Shown: positions 1 to 9,730, numbered from the stretch's first letter. The stretch: 64,000 nt of DNA from an uncultured Anderseniella sp. (GCA_947488295.1 CANKYU010000001.1:1042183-1106182); one strand, 5' to 3'. Notes: a model not told the origin generated them from the sequence alone. Program-made: numbers and translations.

Positions 1-1502
1 ACAACAGCCTCGTTGCCTGTTCCCATGCAACAGGTTCCGACAGGATGATAGACCGTCGCGCCGGCGGTACGGCAGAACTGCAGCAGGTCGTCGTCGCTTT
101 GCACGTCGGCTCCAGGTTCCATTTCCTCCGCCAGATAGGGTTTCATTGCGTCTGACCCGAGGATCGTCCGCAACTTTCTCAAGCCGTTGATGTTGGCGAG
201 GCGATCGATTTCCTGTGACAGGTAATTCACCCTTATCGCCGGCGCGTCGAACGGGTCGGCGTTCCTGGCATGGATCGTCCCGCGGCTCTCCGGCCGCAGT
301 TGGCAGACGGAGGCCGTGAAGCCGGAGAAAGGATGCAGTTTTTCGCCCATTTTGTCGGAACTGAACAGGATGAAATGGATCTGGATATCGGGCGAGACCA
401 GGGAGGGGTCTGTCTTGAAGAACGCAGCAGCATATCCCGCACTGACAGCCAGGGGGCCGTTGCGAAACAGCGCGTAATCCAGGCCCATTTTTGCCTTGCC
501 CCACAGCGACCGGGCAGCGTCGTTCAATGTGACGGGTTGTTTGCTGCGCAATACCATCCGTATCTGGAAGTGATCCTGCAGATTTTCTCCGACACCGGGC
601 AGGTGATGCACGACGGGAATATCCAGATCGTTCAGGATATCTGCATTGCCAATGCCCGATAATTCCAGCAGTTGCGGGGAATTTATCGCCCCTCCACAAA
701 GGATGATTTCCCCGGATGCGGCAGCCGATCTGGCAACTCCTTTCTGGAAAAATTCAACTCCGCGCGCAGTGCCGTCACTGACCTGTATCCGCGTGACATG
801 GGCATGGGTTTCAATACGCAGGTTGTTGCGTGATCTCGCAGGGTTGAGATAACCCACCGCAGTGCTGCAGCGCTGACCGTTGCGCGATGTCGTCTGGAAG
901 TAACCGACACCTTCCTGGTGCTCGCCATTGAAGTCCTGATTCAGAGGCAACCCCTGTTCGACGCCGGCCTCTATAAAAGCATCGCACAGGGGGTGCGTCT
1001 GGCGTTGATCTGAAACGGCAAGAGGTCCGCCTACGCCGTGCAGGCGGTCTTCGCCGCGCTGTTGATCTTCCGCCCGCCTGAAATACGGCAGGACGTCGGC
1101 GTAAGACCATCCGGAATTGCCCAACTGACGCCAGAGGTCAAAGTCCTCCTGCTGCCCGCGTATGTAAAGCAGCCCGTTGATCGAGCTCGTGCCGCCAAGC
1201 ACCTTGCCGCGCGGCTGATATATCCGGCGCCCATCCAGCTCCGGTTCAGGTTCGGTTTCGTACATCCAGTTGACCCGGCGGTTCCTGAAGGTTTTTGCAT
1301 AACCGATGGGGATGTGGATCCACGGATTGACATCACGCCCACCGGCTTCCAGCAGCAGGACTTTATGTTTCCCGCAGGCGGAGAGGCGATTGGCCAGGAC
1401 ACATCCACCTGAGCCGGCACCGACGATGATGTAGTCGTAGCTGCCAATCGATGAACCAGCTACACCGCTCGCAGAACCCTTTGTGCCATGAATATCACGC
1501 AT
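1..1502 (-). CDS. GMC family oxidoreductase (choline/alcohol dehydrogenase-like), 3' end cut by window
   Basis: FAD-dependent glucose-methanol-choline oxidoreductase, oxidising an alcohol group. Reading from the ATG at 1502, a short leader is followed by the dinucleotide-binding motif YDYIIVGAGSGGCVLANRL. Next come the GMC signatures GKVLGGTSSINGLLYIRG and, further on, GAINSPQLLELSGIG. Near the window edge the catalytic region YHPVGTCCMG is reached, so only the last 20-40 residues should be missing. No stop interrupts the frame. The substrate cannot be told from sequence. The adjacent thiamine-diphosphate enzyme lies downstream of nothing obvious on the same strand, about 60 bp upstream of this gene, so the two may be co-transcribed. 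It resembles the BetA/AlkJ branch rather than cellobiose dehydrogenases, but this is judged from motifs only. Confidence 0.9.
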   Translation of the reverse strand, partial: MRDIHGTKGSASGVAGSSIGSYDYIIVGAGSGGCVLANRLSACGKHKVLLLEAGGRDVNPWIHIPIGYAKTFRNRRVNWMYETEPEPELDGRRIYQPRGKVLGGTSSINGLLYIRGQQEDFDLWRQLGNSGWSYADVLPYFRRAEDQQRGEDRLHGVGGPLAVSDQRQTHPLCDAFIEAGVEQGLPLNQDFNGEHQEGVGYFQTTSRNGQRCSTAVGYLNPARSRNNLRIETHAHVTRIQVSDGTARGVEFFQKGVARSAAASGEIILCGGAINSPQLLELSGIGNADILNDLDIPVVHHLPGVGENLQDHFQIRMVLRSKQPVTLNDAARSLWGKAKMGLDYALFRNGPLAVSAGYAAAFFKTDPSLVSPDIQIHFILFSSDKMGEKLHPFSGFTASVCQLRPESRGTIHARNADPFDAPAIRVNYLSQEIDRLANINGLRKLRTILGSDAMKPYLAEEMEPGADVQSDDDLLQFCRTAGATVYHPVGTCCMGTGNEAV

Positions 1503-1563
1503 GGTTTGATGCTATTCTCATTTGATCACAGAGTGCCCGAAGTTACAGAGGCCGCGAATTTCA

Positions 1564-3123
1564 TCATGGGCATGCGACCTCGATCAGGTAGGGGCCTTGG
1601 TTCTGCAATCCGGCCTGCAACGCCTTGCAAAAACTCTCCATGTCATCCGTTCTCATTCCCGGAACACCGTGTCCGCGGGCGAGGGACACCCAGTCGATCA
1701 GAGGCTCCTCGATGTCAAACATTGCGCTGGCGTTCTGCCCATAGCTCTCAACGCCGACATTGGCCAGTTCGTGCCGCAGTATCTGATAACCGCGGTTGGC
1801 GAATATGATCACGGTGATGTCGAGACCTTCGCGGGCCATCGTCCATAGGGACTGCAGCGTGTACATTGCCGATCCATCGCCTGTCAGAGCAATGAGTTTG
1901 CGATCAGGACAGGCGATTGCAGCGCCGACGGCACACGGCAGGCTGTATCCTATGGCGCCGCCGGTACCGCCAAGAAACTCATGTGGGCGGGCGGTTTTGG
2001 TCGGCGGTATGACAGCGGCACCAGAGGTGATGGACTCATTGCAAACAACCGCGTTTTCCGGCATCAGCGCGGCCAGCGCCTGACCCACCTTTTCGAGCGT
2101 CAATTGGCCTGTTGGAACGTCGGGCAGGTCAAGCTCGTACGATTGAAACCCTGTCCGGGAGCCAACGCCGACCGCGTCGGACAGCGCTTCGATCGTCCAC
2201 GCAACATCCATTTCGGGAGTGCACAGTTCTGATATCGTGCATGCGGGCGGTTCCGGTACAGAAGGTTTGTCCGGATAGGCAAAGAACGCGACAGGCCGGT
2301 TGGTTCCCACGAGTGTCAGCGAGGTGAGCTTCTCCATTTGCCCGATCTTGGGCGTTATCGGGTAGACCAGTTGCTCGATTTTCGCGGTTCCGGCACCTTT
2401 GGAAAGTCTCGGGATCAGGGTGTCTGCGACCAGGCGGCAGCCGGTCCTGGCTGCAATCTTTCCCGCCAGCTCCCGCAACCTGCCAAACAGGGCGTCACCG
2501 CCTACAACAAGTGCGGCATTTTCCGAAGTCAGTCTCAGGGCGGCTGCTTCAATCTCGGCCTCCGACGGTCGGGTGAGCGGTGGCACAGTGTCGTATACAA
2601 CCGGGCTGACTGCCGGATTCCAGGCTGTGTCTGCGGGCAGGATCAGTGTTGCAACCTGGCCGTTGTTTGCCCGTGCGGCGCGAATGGCGGCAGCGCCATC
2701 GCCGGCAACGGATTTTGCGTCGGGAGACACACGTGTCCAGTGGCTTACCGCCTGACTGATACCGGTCAGATCTCCCTTCAGCGGACTTTCGTATCGCAGA
2801 TGATGGGTGGCGTGATCTCCGACGACATTCACCACGCCGGAGTTGGCTTTGCGGGCATTATGCAGATTTGCAAAGGCATTTCCGAAGCCCGGCGCAAGAT
2901 GAAGTAACGTGGCTGCAACATCCCGTTTCATTCTGAAGTAGCCGTCGGCACCTCCGGATGTGCCGCCTTCGAAAAGGCAAAGGACACAGCGCATTTCCGG
3001 ATGGTCATCCAGAGCCGCAACGAAGTGCATCTCTGACGTACCGGGGTTTGCAAAAACAGTGTCAACACCGTTCTGCAGAAATGTCTTTACCAGGCTCTCT
3101 GCGCCGTTCATCGAATACTCCAT
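1564..3123 (-). CDS. Thiamine-diphosphate enzyme, acetolactate synthase large-subunit-like
   Basis: A 519-residue member of the TPP-dependent decarboxylase/synthase superfamily (IlvB/MdlC group), which cleaves or condenses 2-oxo acids. The N-terminal pyrimidine-binding domain has NPGTSEMHFVAAL and the catalytic glutamate in CLFEGGTSGGADGY. The central domain follows, and the C-terminal diphosphate-binding domain has GDGSAMYTLQSL followed by NRGYQILR, the GDG...N metal and diphosphate site. The length is shorter than true biosynthetic IlvB (about 560-590) and no IlvH-like small subunit is adjacent, so a catabolic decarboxylase or lyase is equally likely. An alternative start is the Met four codons in (3111). 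It lies directly upstream of the GMC oxidoreductase on the same strand, about 60 bp apart, which hints at a shared catabolic role. Confidence 0.85.
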   Translation of the reverse strand: MEYSMNGAESLVKTFLQNGVDTVFANPGTSEMHFVAALDDHPEMRCVLCLFEGGTSGGADGYFRMKRDVAATLLHLAPGFGNAFANLHNARKANSGVVNVVGDHATHHLRYESPLKGDLTGISQAVSHWTRVSPDAKSVAGDGAAAIRAARANNGQVATLILPADTAWNPAVSPVVYDTVPPLTRPSEAEIEAAALRLTSENAALVVGGDALFGRLRELAGKIAARTGCRLVADTLIPRLSKGAGTAKIEQLVYPITPKIGQMEKLTSLTLVGTNRPVAFFAYPDKPSVPEPPACTISELCTPEMDVAWTIEALSDAVGVGSRTGFQSYELDLPDVPTGQLTLEKVGQALAALMPENAVVCNESITSGAAVIPPTKTARPHEFLGGTGGAIGYSLPCAVGAAIACPDRKLIALTGDGSAMYTLQSLWTMAREGLDITVIIFANRGYQILRHELANVGVESYGQNASAMFDIEEPLIDWVSLARGHGVPGMRTDDMESFCKALQAGLQNQGPYLIEVACP

Positions 3124-3521
3124 TTCCCGAAATCTGTAGAAAAGGCCTGATCTGACCAGAGCTGGTCCGGGCGATCACTGATATGCTGAACAGAAGGTCA
3201 GACCGGCGAGAAAATCAATACCGTATGAACCTGGAGCCGCGTGTTTTTTGCTTCAGCCTGCTTGAGATCAGGCGCATGAGCAACGAGAGCCAGACATTGA
3301 ATCACGACACTGGTCGCCGTTTGCCCTTCTTCAAACAACCCGCAGCCACGGGTGAACGTGAAACGGTGATCAGCTACGAGTGCCGGCAGTCAACCGGATA
3401 CACAGCCGGTTCTCGCATTCTGGAAATTGTGTAATCTGCCGGTTGCCGCCCAGTGCCCTCATGAAGGACACTGCAACCTTTCAGGGTGACGGTCGGATGC
3501 AATCACGAAGAGGATAAATTC
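3124..3521. other. Intergenic region between divergent genes
   Basis: This 398-bp stretch separates two divergently transcribed genes and must carry both promoters. An 83-codon open frame (3183-3434, plus) runs through it, but it has no recognisable domain, no convincing ribosome binding site and an unremarkable composition, so it is not called as a gene. No clear palindromic operator was seen. Confidence 0.5.
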
Positions 3522-4106
3522 ATGTCGATGTTCCATGAGGGTAATCGCGAGCTTCAGGACAAGTATGACGGGCGGGCCGTGGCTGACCGGATTGTGGACC
3601 TGGTCGAGACATCGTCGTTTACAGACGAGTTTCGTGACTTTGTCGAGGCTGTCCCGTTCTTCTTTCTGGCCACGGCGGCAGGCGACAATACGGACTGCTC
3701 ATTCAAGGGCGGCGCTCCCGGCTTTGTTCGTGTTACGACGCCAACCCAACTGGTGTTTCCCGACTATGACGGTAACCGAATGTACAAGTCGCTCGGCAAT
3801 ATCGTGAAGAACCCGAATGTGGGCCTGCTGTTCATGAAGTTCGGCGCAGAAGAGGGCCAGGGTGAACTCTATCTGAGGCTGCGGGTCAGTGGTGTGGCCA
3901 GTGTGCATGATGAGCATCCGGAACTGACGAACTATCACGGCGCGCAGCGTATCGTGCAGGTTGACGTGACCCACATATTCCCCAACTGCCCGCGCTATGT
4001 GCCGCATATGGAACAGGTTGCTCCGTCACGTCACATCCCCGAAGCAGGCACGGAACAACCGACACCTGCGTGGAAGAAAGTACCGCCGATTGCGGAACTG
4101 CTGTGA
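3522..4106 (+). CDS. Pyridoxamine 5'-phosphate oxidase-related flavoprotein
   Basis: A 194-residue PNPOx-like split-barrel protein of the general stress/FMN-binding group. The chosen ATG at 3522 follows a GAAGAGGA ribosome binding site; an upstream in-frame start at 3486 has none. The recognisable core runs from FRDFVEAVPFFFLATAA through GFVRVTTPTQLVFPDYDGNRMYKSLGNI to VGLLFMKFG, typical of strand and loop segments that bind FMN or F420 in this fold. The C-terminal HIFPNCPRYVPHME motif is also typical of the family. The substrate is unknown; many members reduce or bind small electrophiles. It stands alone, divergent from the TPP enzyme. Confidence 0.85.
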   Translation: MSMFHEGNRELQDKYDGRAVADRIVDLVETSSFTDEFRDFVEAVPFFFLATAAGDNTDCSFKGGAPGFVRVTTPTQLVFPDYDGNRMYKSLGNIVKNPNVGLLFMKFGAEEGQGELYLRLRVSGVASVHDEHPELTNYHGAQRIVQVDVTHIFPNCPRYVPHMEQVAPSRHIPEAGTEQPTPAWKKVPPIAELL

Positions 4107-4170
4107 CATGCCGCCACGCGGCTGGCTTCGGCCTTCACCGGGCAGGCATCTGCATTCACATAGATGGCGG

Positions 4171-4398
<228 letters not shown>

Positions 4399-4474
4399 CA
4401 AGCATGTCTAGTCTTCGGTTTGCAAGGACAACGAAATGTCCGATCGGCATCATAAAAACTGCACGGAGGAATGG

Positions 4475-5023
4475 ATGAATATTGTCAGGCGTAGCGTAGT
4501 GACCGGAGTGGCGCTCGTGGTAATGGCGTCACTGGCTGTCGCGCATGGCCCAACCCGGAAGAAGCATACTGAGACTGTCGAAATTAATGTACCGTCTGCC
4601 AAAGTATGGGAGCGTATCGGCAATTTCCAGGACATGTCATGGCATCCTGCCGTAGCCAAGACCGAAGGTGCCAATGGCAATGACATCGGCGCAAAACGCG
4701 TGCTGACCCTGCAGGGTGATGGCACGGCGACGATCGCCGAGGAGCTGTACAAATACAGCACCGAGAAAATGAGTTACTCCTACCGTATCAACAAGGTTGA
4801 AGTGACAGTGTTGCCAGTGACCAACTACTCGTCCCACCTCACCGTCAAACCGATGGGTGACGAAAAGACACTGGTTGAATGGCGCGGCGCCTTTTATCGC
4901 GGTTACCCGAACAACGACCCGCCGCCGGAACTGAACGAAGCCGCGGCAATCAAGGCAGTTAGCGGTGTTTACCGCAGCGGGCTTGATGCCCTTAAAAAGG
5001 AACTCGAGAACGGCGGAAGTTGA
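4475..5023 (+). CDS. mxaD: MxaD-like periplasmic SRPBCC protein
   Basis: A 182-residue exported protein with an N-terminal signal peptide (about residues 1-23, ending VAHG) followed by a START/SRPBCC (Bet v1-like) fold. The pattern TVEINVPSAKVWERIGNF and MSWHPAVAKTEG matches MxaD, a periplasmic accessory factor reported to help methanol dehydrogenase interact with its cytochrome cL. The ATG at 4475 was chosen because GGAGGA lies just upstream and the signal peptide starts there; a start at 4436 would put extra charged residues in front. It begins a tight gene string with the next three genes (overlapping stops and starts), linking it to a propeller protein and a two-component system. The family call is good; the exact role is inference. 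Confidence 0.8.
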   Translation: MNIVRRSVVTGVALVVMASLAVAHGPTRKKHTETVEINVPSAKVWERIGNFQDMSWHPAVAKTEGANGNDIGAKRVLTLQGDGTATIAEELYKYSTEKMSYSYRINKVEVTVLPVTNYSSHLTVKPMGDEKTLVEWRGAFYRGYPNNDPPPELNEAAAIKAVSGVYRSGLDALKKELENGGS

Positions 5024-5997
5024 TTTTGCGTCCGCTGCGATCAGCGCGTGCGGCCGTTGCTGCATTTGTTGTTGCCTGGGCAATGACAAGTGCCGGGCTG
5101 GCGCGCGATCTAGCCTTCGTTACCAACCAGTCCAGTGATGATGTGAGCGTGGTCGATGTTGCGACCATGCAGGTAACGGCAACCATCAAGGTTGGAGGGA
5201 AACCTGCAGGTGTCGTCGTGTCGCCGGATGGCACGCGGGCCTATGTCACTAGCCCTGAGGGCAAGTATCTGACGGTTTTGGATACCGTGTCCGCCAAGCT
5301 CATAAGCCAGATACCGCTGAGCGGCGGCCCGCTTGGTGTCGCCATCCACCCGGACGGTAAGCACGTCTATGTAGCGGACTGGTATGAACACCGGGTTTTC
5401 GTGATCGATACCGACAGCGGTGACATCAAGAAGACGTTGAAGACCGGAAAATCTCCCTCCGGGCTGGCGGTTTCACCTGATGGAAACTTGCTGGCAAGTG
5501 CTGACCGCGACAGCAATCAGGTCACCCTGTTTGACACACAAAGCCATGAGAAAATTGCAACCGTGCAAACCGGAGAGCGGCCGTTCGGCATAACCTTCAC
5601 ACCTGACGGCAAACGCCTGATGAGCGCTGACGTTGGGTCCAACTCACTGACGGTCATCGATATCGGGACCCGACAGGCGGTCGGCACGGTAAAGGTGGGA
5701 GACCATCCCTATGCGGTCGCCTTTGCGAAAGGAAAGGGCTTCGCTACCAATCAGTACGCCGGTACGGTGACAGTGTTCGATGAAACCACTCTGAAGGTGC
5801 TGGCAACACTGGAAACCGGAGAATATCCCGAAGGCATCGCTGTGGCGTCAGACGGACGCAGTGTTCTGGTGGCAAACTGGTTCGATAACACACTCAGCCG
5901 CATTGATGCAGAAACACTTGAGATCACAACAAACATAACGGTAGGCGATGGCCCGCGGGCATTTGGCAATTTCATCGCCAGTATTGCAGATCAATGA
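5020..5997 (+). CDS. YVTN-family beta-propeller protein, exported
   Basis: A 325-residue secreted beta-propeller. A signal peptide (residues ~1-29) precedes about seven repeats of ~42 residues built on the pattern DVSVVDVATMQVTATIKVGG / PAGVVVSPDGTRAYVTS. It starts with TTG at 5020, overlapping the TGA of the mxaD-like gene by 4 bp, so translation is probably coupled. Such propellers recur in PQQ-dependent alcohol oxidation loci and are thought to act in the periplasm, though their biochemical function is not established. It is a paralogue of the propeller at 14998-15975. Its overlap with the downstream kinase gene suggests a sensory or scaffolding role in methanol regulation, which is only an inference. 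Confidence 0.85.
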   Translation: MILRPLRSARAAVAAFVVAWAMTSAGLARDLAFVTNQSSDDVSVVDVATMQVTATIKVGGKPAGVVVSPDGTRAYVTSPEGKYLTVLDTVSAKLISQIPLSGGPLGVAIHPDGKHVYVADWYEHRVFVIDTDSGDIKKTLKTGKSPSGLAVSPDGNLLASADRDSNQVTLFDTQSHEKIATVQTGERPFGITFTPDGKRLMSADVGSNSLTVIDIGTRQAVGTVKVGDHPYAVAFAKGKGFATNQYAGTVTVFDETTLKVLATLETGEYPEGIAVASDGRSVLVANWFDNTLSRIDAETLEITTNITVGDGPRAFGNFIASIADQ

Positions 5998-7631
5998 GTA
6001 GCGGCACCATTTCCCGGCTACGGTCGCTGCGAACGAGAGTGCTGCTGCTGCTGTTGAGTGCTGCGGTGATCAGTGCCATTTCGGCAGGTCTGCTGACCTA
6101 TGGCCTGACGAGCTCGCAGCAGCTTGTCGACAAGGCCCAGGCGGCCCAGATCCGTATCGAAAACTATCTGGTGCTGGCCAGTCGGCTCAGCGAGTACCGG
6201 GACGCGGCGACTGCGGCCATTGCGCCGGGCGCCAATCGCGACCTGGCCCGACAGCAGATCAACCAGGCCCACGAACCGGTGCGGCAGACTTTCACCCGGC
6301 TGTTGTCGCTCAACGTGCTGGAGGTCGATCGTGAAACCGGCGATGGTAGAACTGCCGCGGCAACGAAAGGCCTGAACCTGTCGCGCATGAAAGCCCAGTT
6401 CGACAACCTGCACAGATCAATCGGACGCTCGCTGGCGGAGGATACCGGCGGGGCAAGCGGGCAGGGTGCATTGAATGCCTTCGGGATCGGCATTTCGCCC
6501 ATTCTGTTCCAGGCGATAGAAAATGAAAGACAGCTATCAGCCGCAATGCACCGGCGCACTGCAAGCCTGCGCGAACGCCTGATTGCCATCGCCATCGCCC
6601 TGGTCAGCGCAACGGTTCTGCTGTCGCTGGTGATCTATTTTCGCTTTGGATGGCCGCTGCTGAGACGCATTGCCGAAACCGTCCAGGGTGCCGAAGCTAT
6701 TGCCGAAGGAAAGCTGACCACACGGCTCAATCCGACTGGCCAGGATGAACTGACTGACCTGATGCGCCGGTTCAACACAATGGCCGGCAGTCTCGCTGTG
6801 CGTGAAGACGTGCTGAAAACCGCACAGCACGACTTGCAGGAAACCGTTGACCGTCAAACCGCAGACCTCCGCCAGGCCAACGAAAAACTTGAGAAGATCG
6901 ACAGCAACCGGCGGCGTTTCTTTTCAGACATAAGCCACGAACTGCGCACGCCTTTGACAGTTGTCCAGGGTGAAGCGGAATATAATCTCAATGCCAAGGC
7001 CCGCCCCCGGATTGCCGATATGAGGCAATCATTCGAGACCATCCTCGGCAGGGTACGGGAACTGCGCCGCCGGGTAGATGACATGCTCAGGGTGGCGCGG
7101 TCTGAAAGCGGGCGTCTTAATCTGTCGTCCGGGCGCATTGACCTCGCCAAGGTTGTTGCTGATGCGGTTGGGGATGAAACCAAACCGGCCAAACGCCGGG
7201 GGGTCGAGCTGAAACTTGACCCCGCGACCGAAGAACTTGCCGTACTGGGAGATTATGACTGGCTGCGTCAGGTGATGGGCGGGCTGATCGTCAATGCGGT
7301 GAAGAATTCACCCGAAAAATCAGTGATCAGGATCAGTGTCTCGCGGCAACAACAAAATGCTGTGGTCGCGGTTGAAGACCGCGGACGCGGCATTGATCCC
7401 GACAGCCTGCCGCATGTGTTTGAGCGGTTCGCCCGCGCCGGCGGTGACAACAACCTGCAGGTCGAGGCTGAAAGCGACGGTTTCGGCATTGGCCTCAACC
7501 TGGCAAAATGGGTGGTGGAGGAACACGCCGGTTCCATCTCACTTGGCAACAATGCGGATGGACCGGGGGTTACTGTCCATGTCACGTTGCCCCTCATGAG
7601 CGGAACAACAGATCAGGGTAAAACGACGTGA
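5994..7631 (+). CDS. Membrane-bound sensor histidine kinase with HAMP domain
   Basis: A 545-residue two-component sensor. TM1 is at residues ~15-37, followed by a ~165-residue periplasmic sensor region and TM2 at ~200-222. A HAMP linker (RFGWPLLRRIAETVQGAEAI...FNTMAGSL) leads to a short coiled coil, then the H-box SHELRTPLTVVQGEAEYNL with phosphoacceptor His315. The ATPase part has VNAVKNSP (N box), DRGRGIDP (G1) and GFGIGLNLAKWVVEEHAG (G2). It overlaps the propeller gene upstream and the response regulator gene downstream by 4 bp each, so all are one operon. Given the location it most likely senses methanol-related or metal signals and controls the island, comparable in role to the MxbDM, FlhSR and RfdRS systems, but no orthology is claimed. 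Confidence 0.92.
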   Translation: MSSGTISRLRSLRTRVLLLLLSAAVISAISAGLLTYGLTSSQQLVDKAQAAQIRIENYLVLASRLSEYRDAATAAIAPGANRDLARQQINQAHEPVRQTFTRLLSLNVLEVDRETGDGRTAAATKGLNLSRMKAQFDNLHRSIGRSLAEDTGGASGQGALNAFGIGISPILFQAIENERQLSAAMHRRTASLRERLIAIAIALVSATVLLSLVIYFRFGWPLLRRIAETVQGAEAIAEGKLTTRLNPTGQDELTDLMRRFNTMAGSLAVREDVLKTAQHDLQETVDRQTADLRQANEKLEKIDSNRRRFFSDISHELRTPLTVVQGEAEYNLNAKARPRIADMRQSFETILGRVRELRRRVDDMLRVARSESGRLNLSSGRIDLAKVVADAVGDETKPAKRRGVELKLDPATEELAVLGDYDWLRQVMGGLIVNAVKNSPEKSVIRISVSRQQQNAVVAVEDRGRGIDPDSLPHVFERFARAGGDNNLQVEAESDGFGIGLNLAKWVVEEHAGSISLGNNADGPGVTVHVTLPLMSGTTDQGKTT

Positions 7632-8317
7632 AGGTACTCATCGTGGAGGATGACCCGGACATTGCCTCACTGCTGCAGCGCAATTTCAAGGCTGAAGGCG
7701 TGACCACAATGCACGCGGCAAGTGGCGAGACTGCTATGGAAAACGTGCAGCACAACCATTTCGATGTGATTGTTCTGGATGTCATGCTGCCGGGATGTTC
7801 CGGGCTGGATGTCTGCCGCAATCTTCGAAGCCGGGATCATGCGGCCACCATCATTATGCTGTCGGCACGCGATGCCGTAAACGACAGGGTCGATGGATTG
7901 TCGGCAGGCGCCGACGATTATGTCGTAAAGCCGTTTGCGTTCGAAGAACTGCTGGCGCGTATCACGGCACAGCAGCGCCGACGATCGGAAGACACGCCGG
8001 ATAATGAGGGTGATGTGGTGAGCCATGGCCGCCTCATCTATGACCGGACCATCAGGGAAGTGAGATTTGAAGGCAACTGTGCCGAATTGACGGAGCGCGA
8101 AGCTGACCTGTTGCTGTTTCTGATGCGCAATGAAAATCAGCCCCTGTCACGGGAAGCGATCTTCGACGCACTCTGGCACGCCCAGGGCGGCGTGGCGATC
8201 AATGTGGTTGATGTCTATATCGGGTACCTGCGCCGCAAGCTCGGCACACTGGGGGCAGATGCGCGTGCCAGTGTTCGCACCGTGCGCGGAAAGGGTTTCA
8301 TGTTTACGCGGCCGTGA
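7628..8317 (+). CDS. OmpR/PhoB-type response regulator
   Basis: A 229-residue transcription regulator. The receiver domain (1-118) has the acidic pocket VEDDPD, phosphoacceptor Asp51 (VIVLDVMLPG) and conserved Lys101 (VVKPF). The C-terminal winged-helix domain (~130-228) ends in the typical YIGYLRRKLG...VRTVRGKGFMF. GTG start at 7628 overlaps the kinase stop, so it is the cognate partner. Its targets are not visible, but the palindromic TACTAC sites near 23.1 kb, between xoxF and the metallohydrolase gene, are candidates. Confidence 0.93.
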   Translation: MKVLIVEDDPDIASLLQRNFKAEGVTTMHAASGETAMENVQHNHFDVIVLDVMLPGCSGLDVCRNLRSRDHAATIIMLSARDAVNDRVDGLSAGADDYVVKPFAFEELLARITAQQRRRSEDTPDNEGDVVSHGRLIYDRTIREVRFEGNCAELTEREADLLLFLMRNENQPLSREAIFDALWHAQGGVAINVVDVYIGYLRRKLGTLGADARASVRTVRGKGFMFTRP

Positions 8318-8343
8318 AATGCCCGCGGCCGGTCAAGGCGCTG

Positions 8344-8793
8344 TCATTCTTTCTGTGTCGTTGAAGGTTTGCCGAACGCGTCAGGATTACACCGGACTGT
8401 GCGCACCTGCCAGATCAGCGGCGAGGCATCGATGCCGTTGTCAAACAGCCATTGTGCCTGAATCCGGTAGGCCTGGCGTTCACGCTGCAACCATTCCGTG
8501 CAATTGTCGGCATTGCCGCCCCGGGCTTCACGCTGTACATGATGCACCAGTTCGTGCAGCAGAATTCCTCTGGCCACGATATTGCGCTTGGGATCAACGC
8601 GATTGTCTATGTAAATGATCCCGTCCGGGCCATACCACGCCAATACCCTGCATGGCTTGCCACATACCTTGTGTTGCAGGTCGCTTGCGTCCAGCTGCCT
8701 TATAACGGGATCGGACACTACCAATGCAGGGCTGTTCATCGACAGACCGATAACGGTGATCAGCTCGGCTGCAATGCTGGCGATTGAAGACAT
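8344..8793 (-). CDS. Exported HExxH putative zinc metallopeptidase-like protein (DUF6647-like)
   Basis: A 149-residue protein with a hydrophobic N-terminus (MSSIASIAAELITVIGLSM) and the motif ILLHELVHHVQ, an HExxH zinc-binding site with a further His. Nearby are YIDNRVDP and ERQAYRIQAQWL, an arrangement seen in small minigluzincin-like families such as DUF6647. Paired cysteines (KVCGKPCR) precede it. It could be a peptidase or a catalytically idle zinc protein. It is convergent with the response regulator gene, and its relation to methanol oxidation is unknown. The family name is given with moderate certainty. Confidence 0.65.
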   Translation of the reverse strand: MSSIASIAAELITVIGLSMNSPALVVSDPVIRQLDASDLQHKVCGKPCRVLAWYGPDGIIYIDNRVDPKRNIVARGILLHELVHHVQREARGGNADNCTEWLQRERQAYRIQAQWLFDNGIDASPLIWQVRTVRCNPDAFGKPSTTQKE

Positions 8794-9031
8794 GAAATTC
8801 GATCCGGTTACCGTTGAACCAATGGTGTTCTAGCACTTTAGATGCGGTCAGGCTTATGACTTTTGGGTGTAGAACCCAAGTTCATCCTGACCACGACTGA
8901 CTACGTAAAACCCAACTCACCAGATGACAGAATTCACCACCCGCACATGAATTGATGCCTTGATGCGGTCAGACAACTGTGCTGGTCTATTGCCTATGTT
9001 CAGCGCTGACGCCCCGGAAAGATGCTACGAG

Positions 9032-9730
9032 ATGAAATCAAGCATAGTCACTAAAGTTCTGTCTGTTATCACGATTCTGTCTGGGGTGGCGCTGGCAAAT
9101 GCTGCAGTTGCAGGTGAACCCGAGACCGTCTCTTCCTTGTTGTTTGACAAACCCTATCTGACCTCGATCAAGCCCGACACCACACTGGTCTATGATTTCA
9201 AGCGCATCAGCAGTGACGAGAAAAAATACGGCAGGGACCTGAGCGACACCATTCGGCTTGATGTCCTTAAAGACGAAAAGGACAGCAGCAAGCGCACGGC
9301 CCACCTGCACATCTACACTGGCCCGCGGGCCCGCAATATCGGCCCGATACCACAGACGTCCGGCAATCCGGCGATCATGATCCTGCTCGAGCAGGATACG
9401 TATGATTTCAAGCGTCATCTTGGCGGTATTCCGGCCTATTTCCGCAACAAGATCCGCAAGGCGATGCGGGAAGATGCGATGATCGAACCGACCAGTATCC
9501 AGCATGACGGGCGCGATGTGTCCGGCCACAAGATCACACTGGTGCCTTTCAAAGGCGACCCCAACATGCAACGCGTGCCGGAGTATCAGAACACCGTCTA
9601 TGAGTTCATTGTGTCTGATGAAGTGCCGGGCGGAATCGTCAGCATATCCAGCACCATTCCCGGCTCAGAACCAGGCTCCGATGTGCTGAGGAAACAATAC
9701 ATGTCATTCAAGTCGCAGGAGGCAAAATGA
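9032..9730 (+). CDS. Exported protein of unknown function
   Basis: A 232-residue protein with a clear signal peptide (MKSSIVTKVLSVITILSGVALANAAVAG) and no recognised domain. The mature part is rich in strands and charged residues (TTLVYDFKRISSDEKKYGRDL; VPEYQNTVYEFIVSDEVPGG). The ATG at 9032 is preferred over one at 8994 because the signal sequence begins there. Its stop codon overlaps the start of the next small exported protein (ATGA), so the two form an operon. Position inside the XoxF/PQQ island suggests a periplasmic accessory role, but nothing in the sequence defines it. Confidence 0.75.
   Translation: MKSSIVTKVLSVITILSGVALANAAVAGEPETVSSLLFDKPYLTSIKPDTTLVYDFKRISSDEKKYGRDLSDTIRLDVLKDEKDSSKRTAHLHIYTGPRARNIGPIPQTSGNPAIMILLEQDTYDFKRHLGGIPAYFRNKIRKAMREDAMIEPTSIQHDGRDVSGHKITLVPFKGDPNMQRVPEYQNTVYEFIVSDEVPGGIVSISSTIPGSEPGSDVLRKQYMSFKSQEAK

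Noticed and set aside
3183..3434. 83-codon plus-strand frame in the gap before the PNPOx-like gene
   Set aside because: No ribosome site, no domain, no typical codon preference; treated as intergenic.
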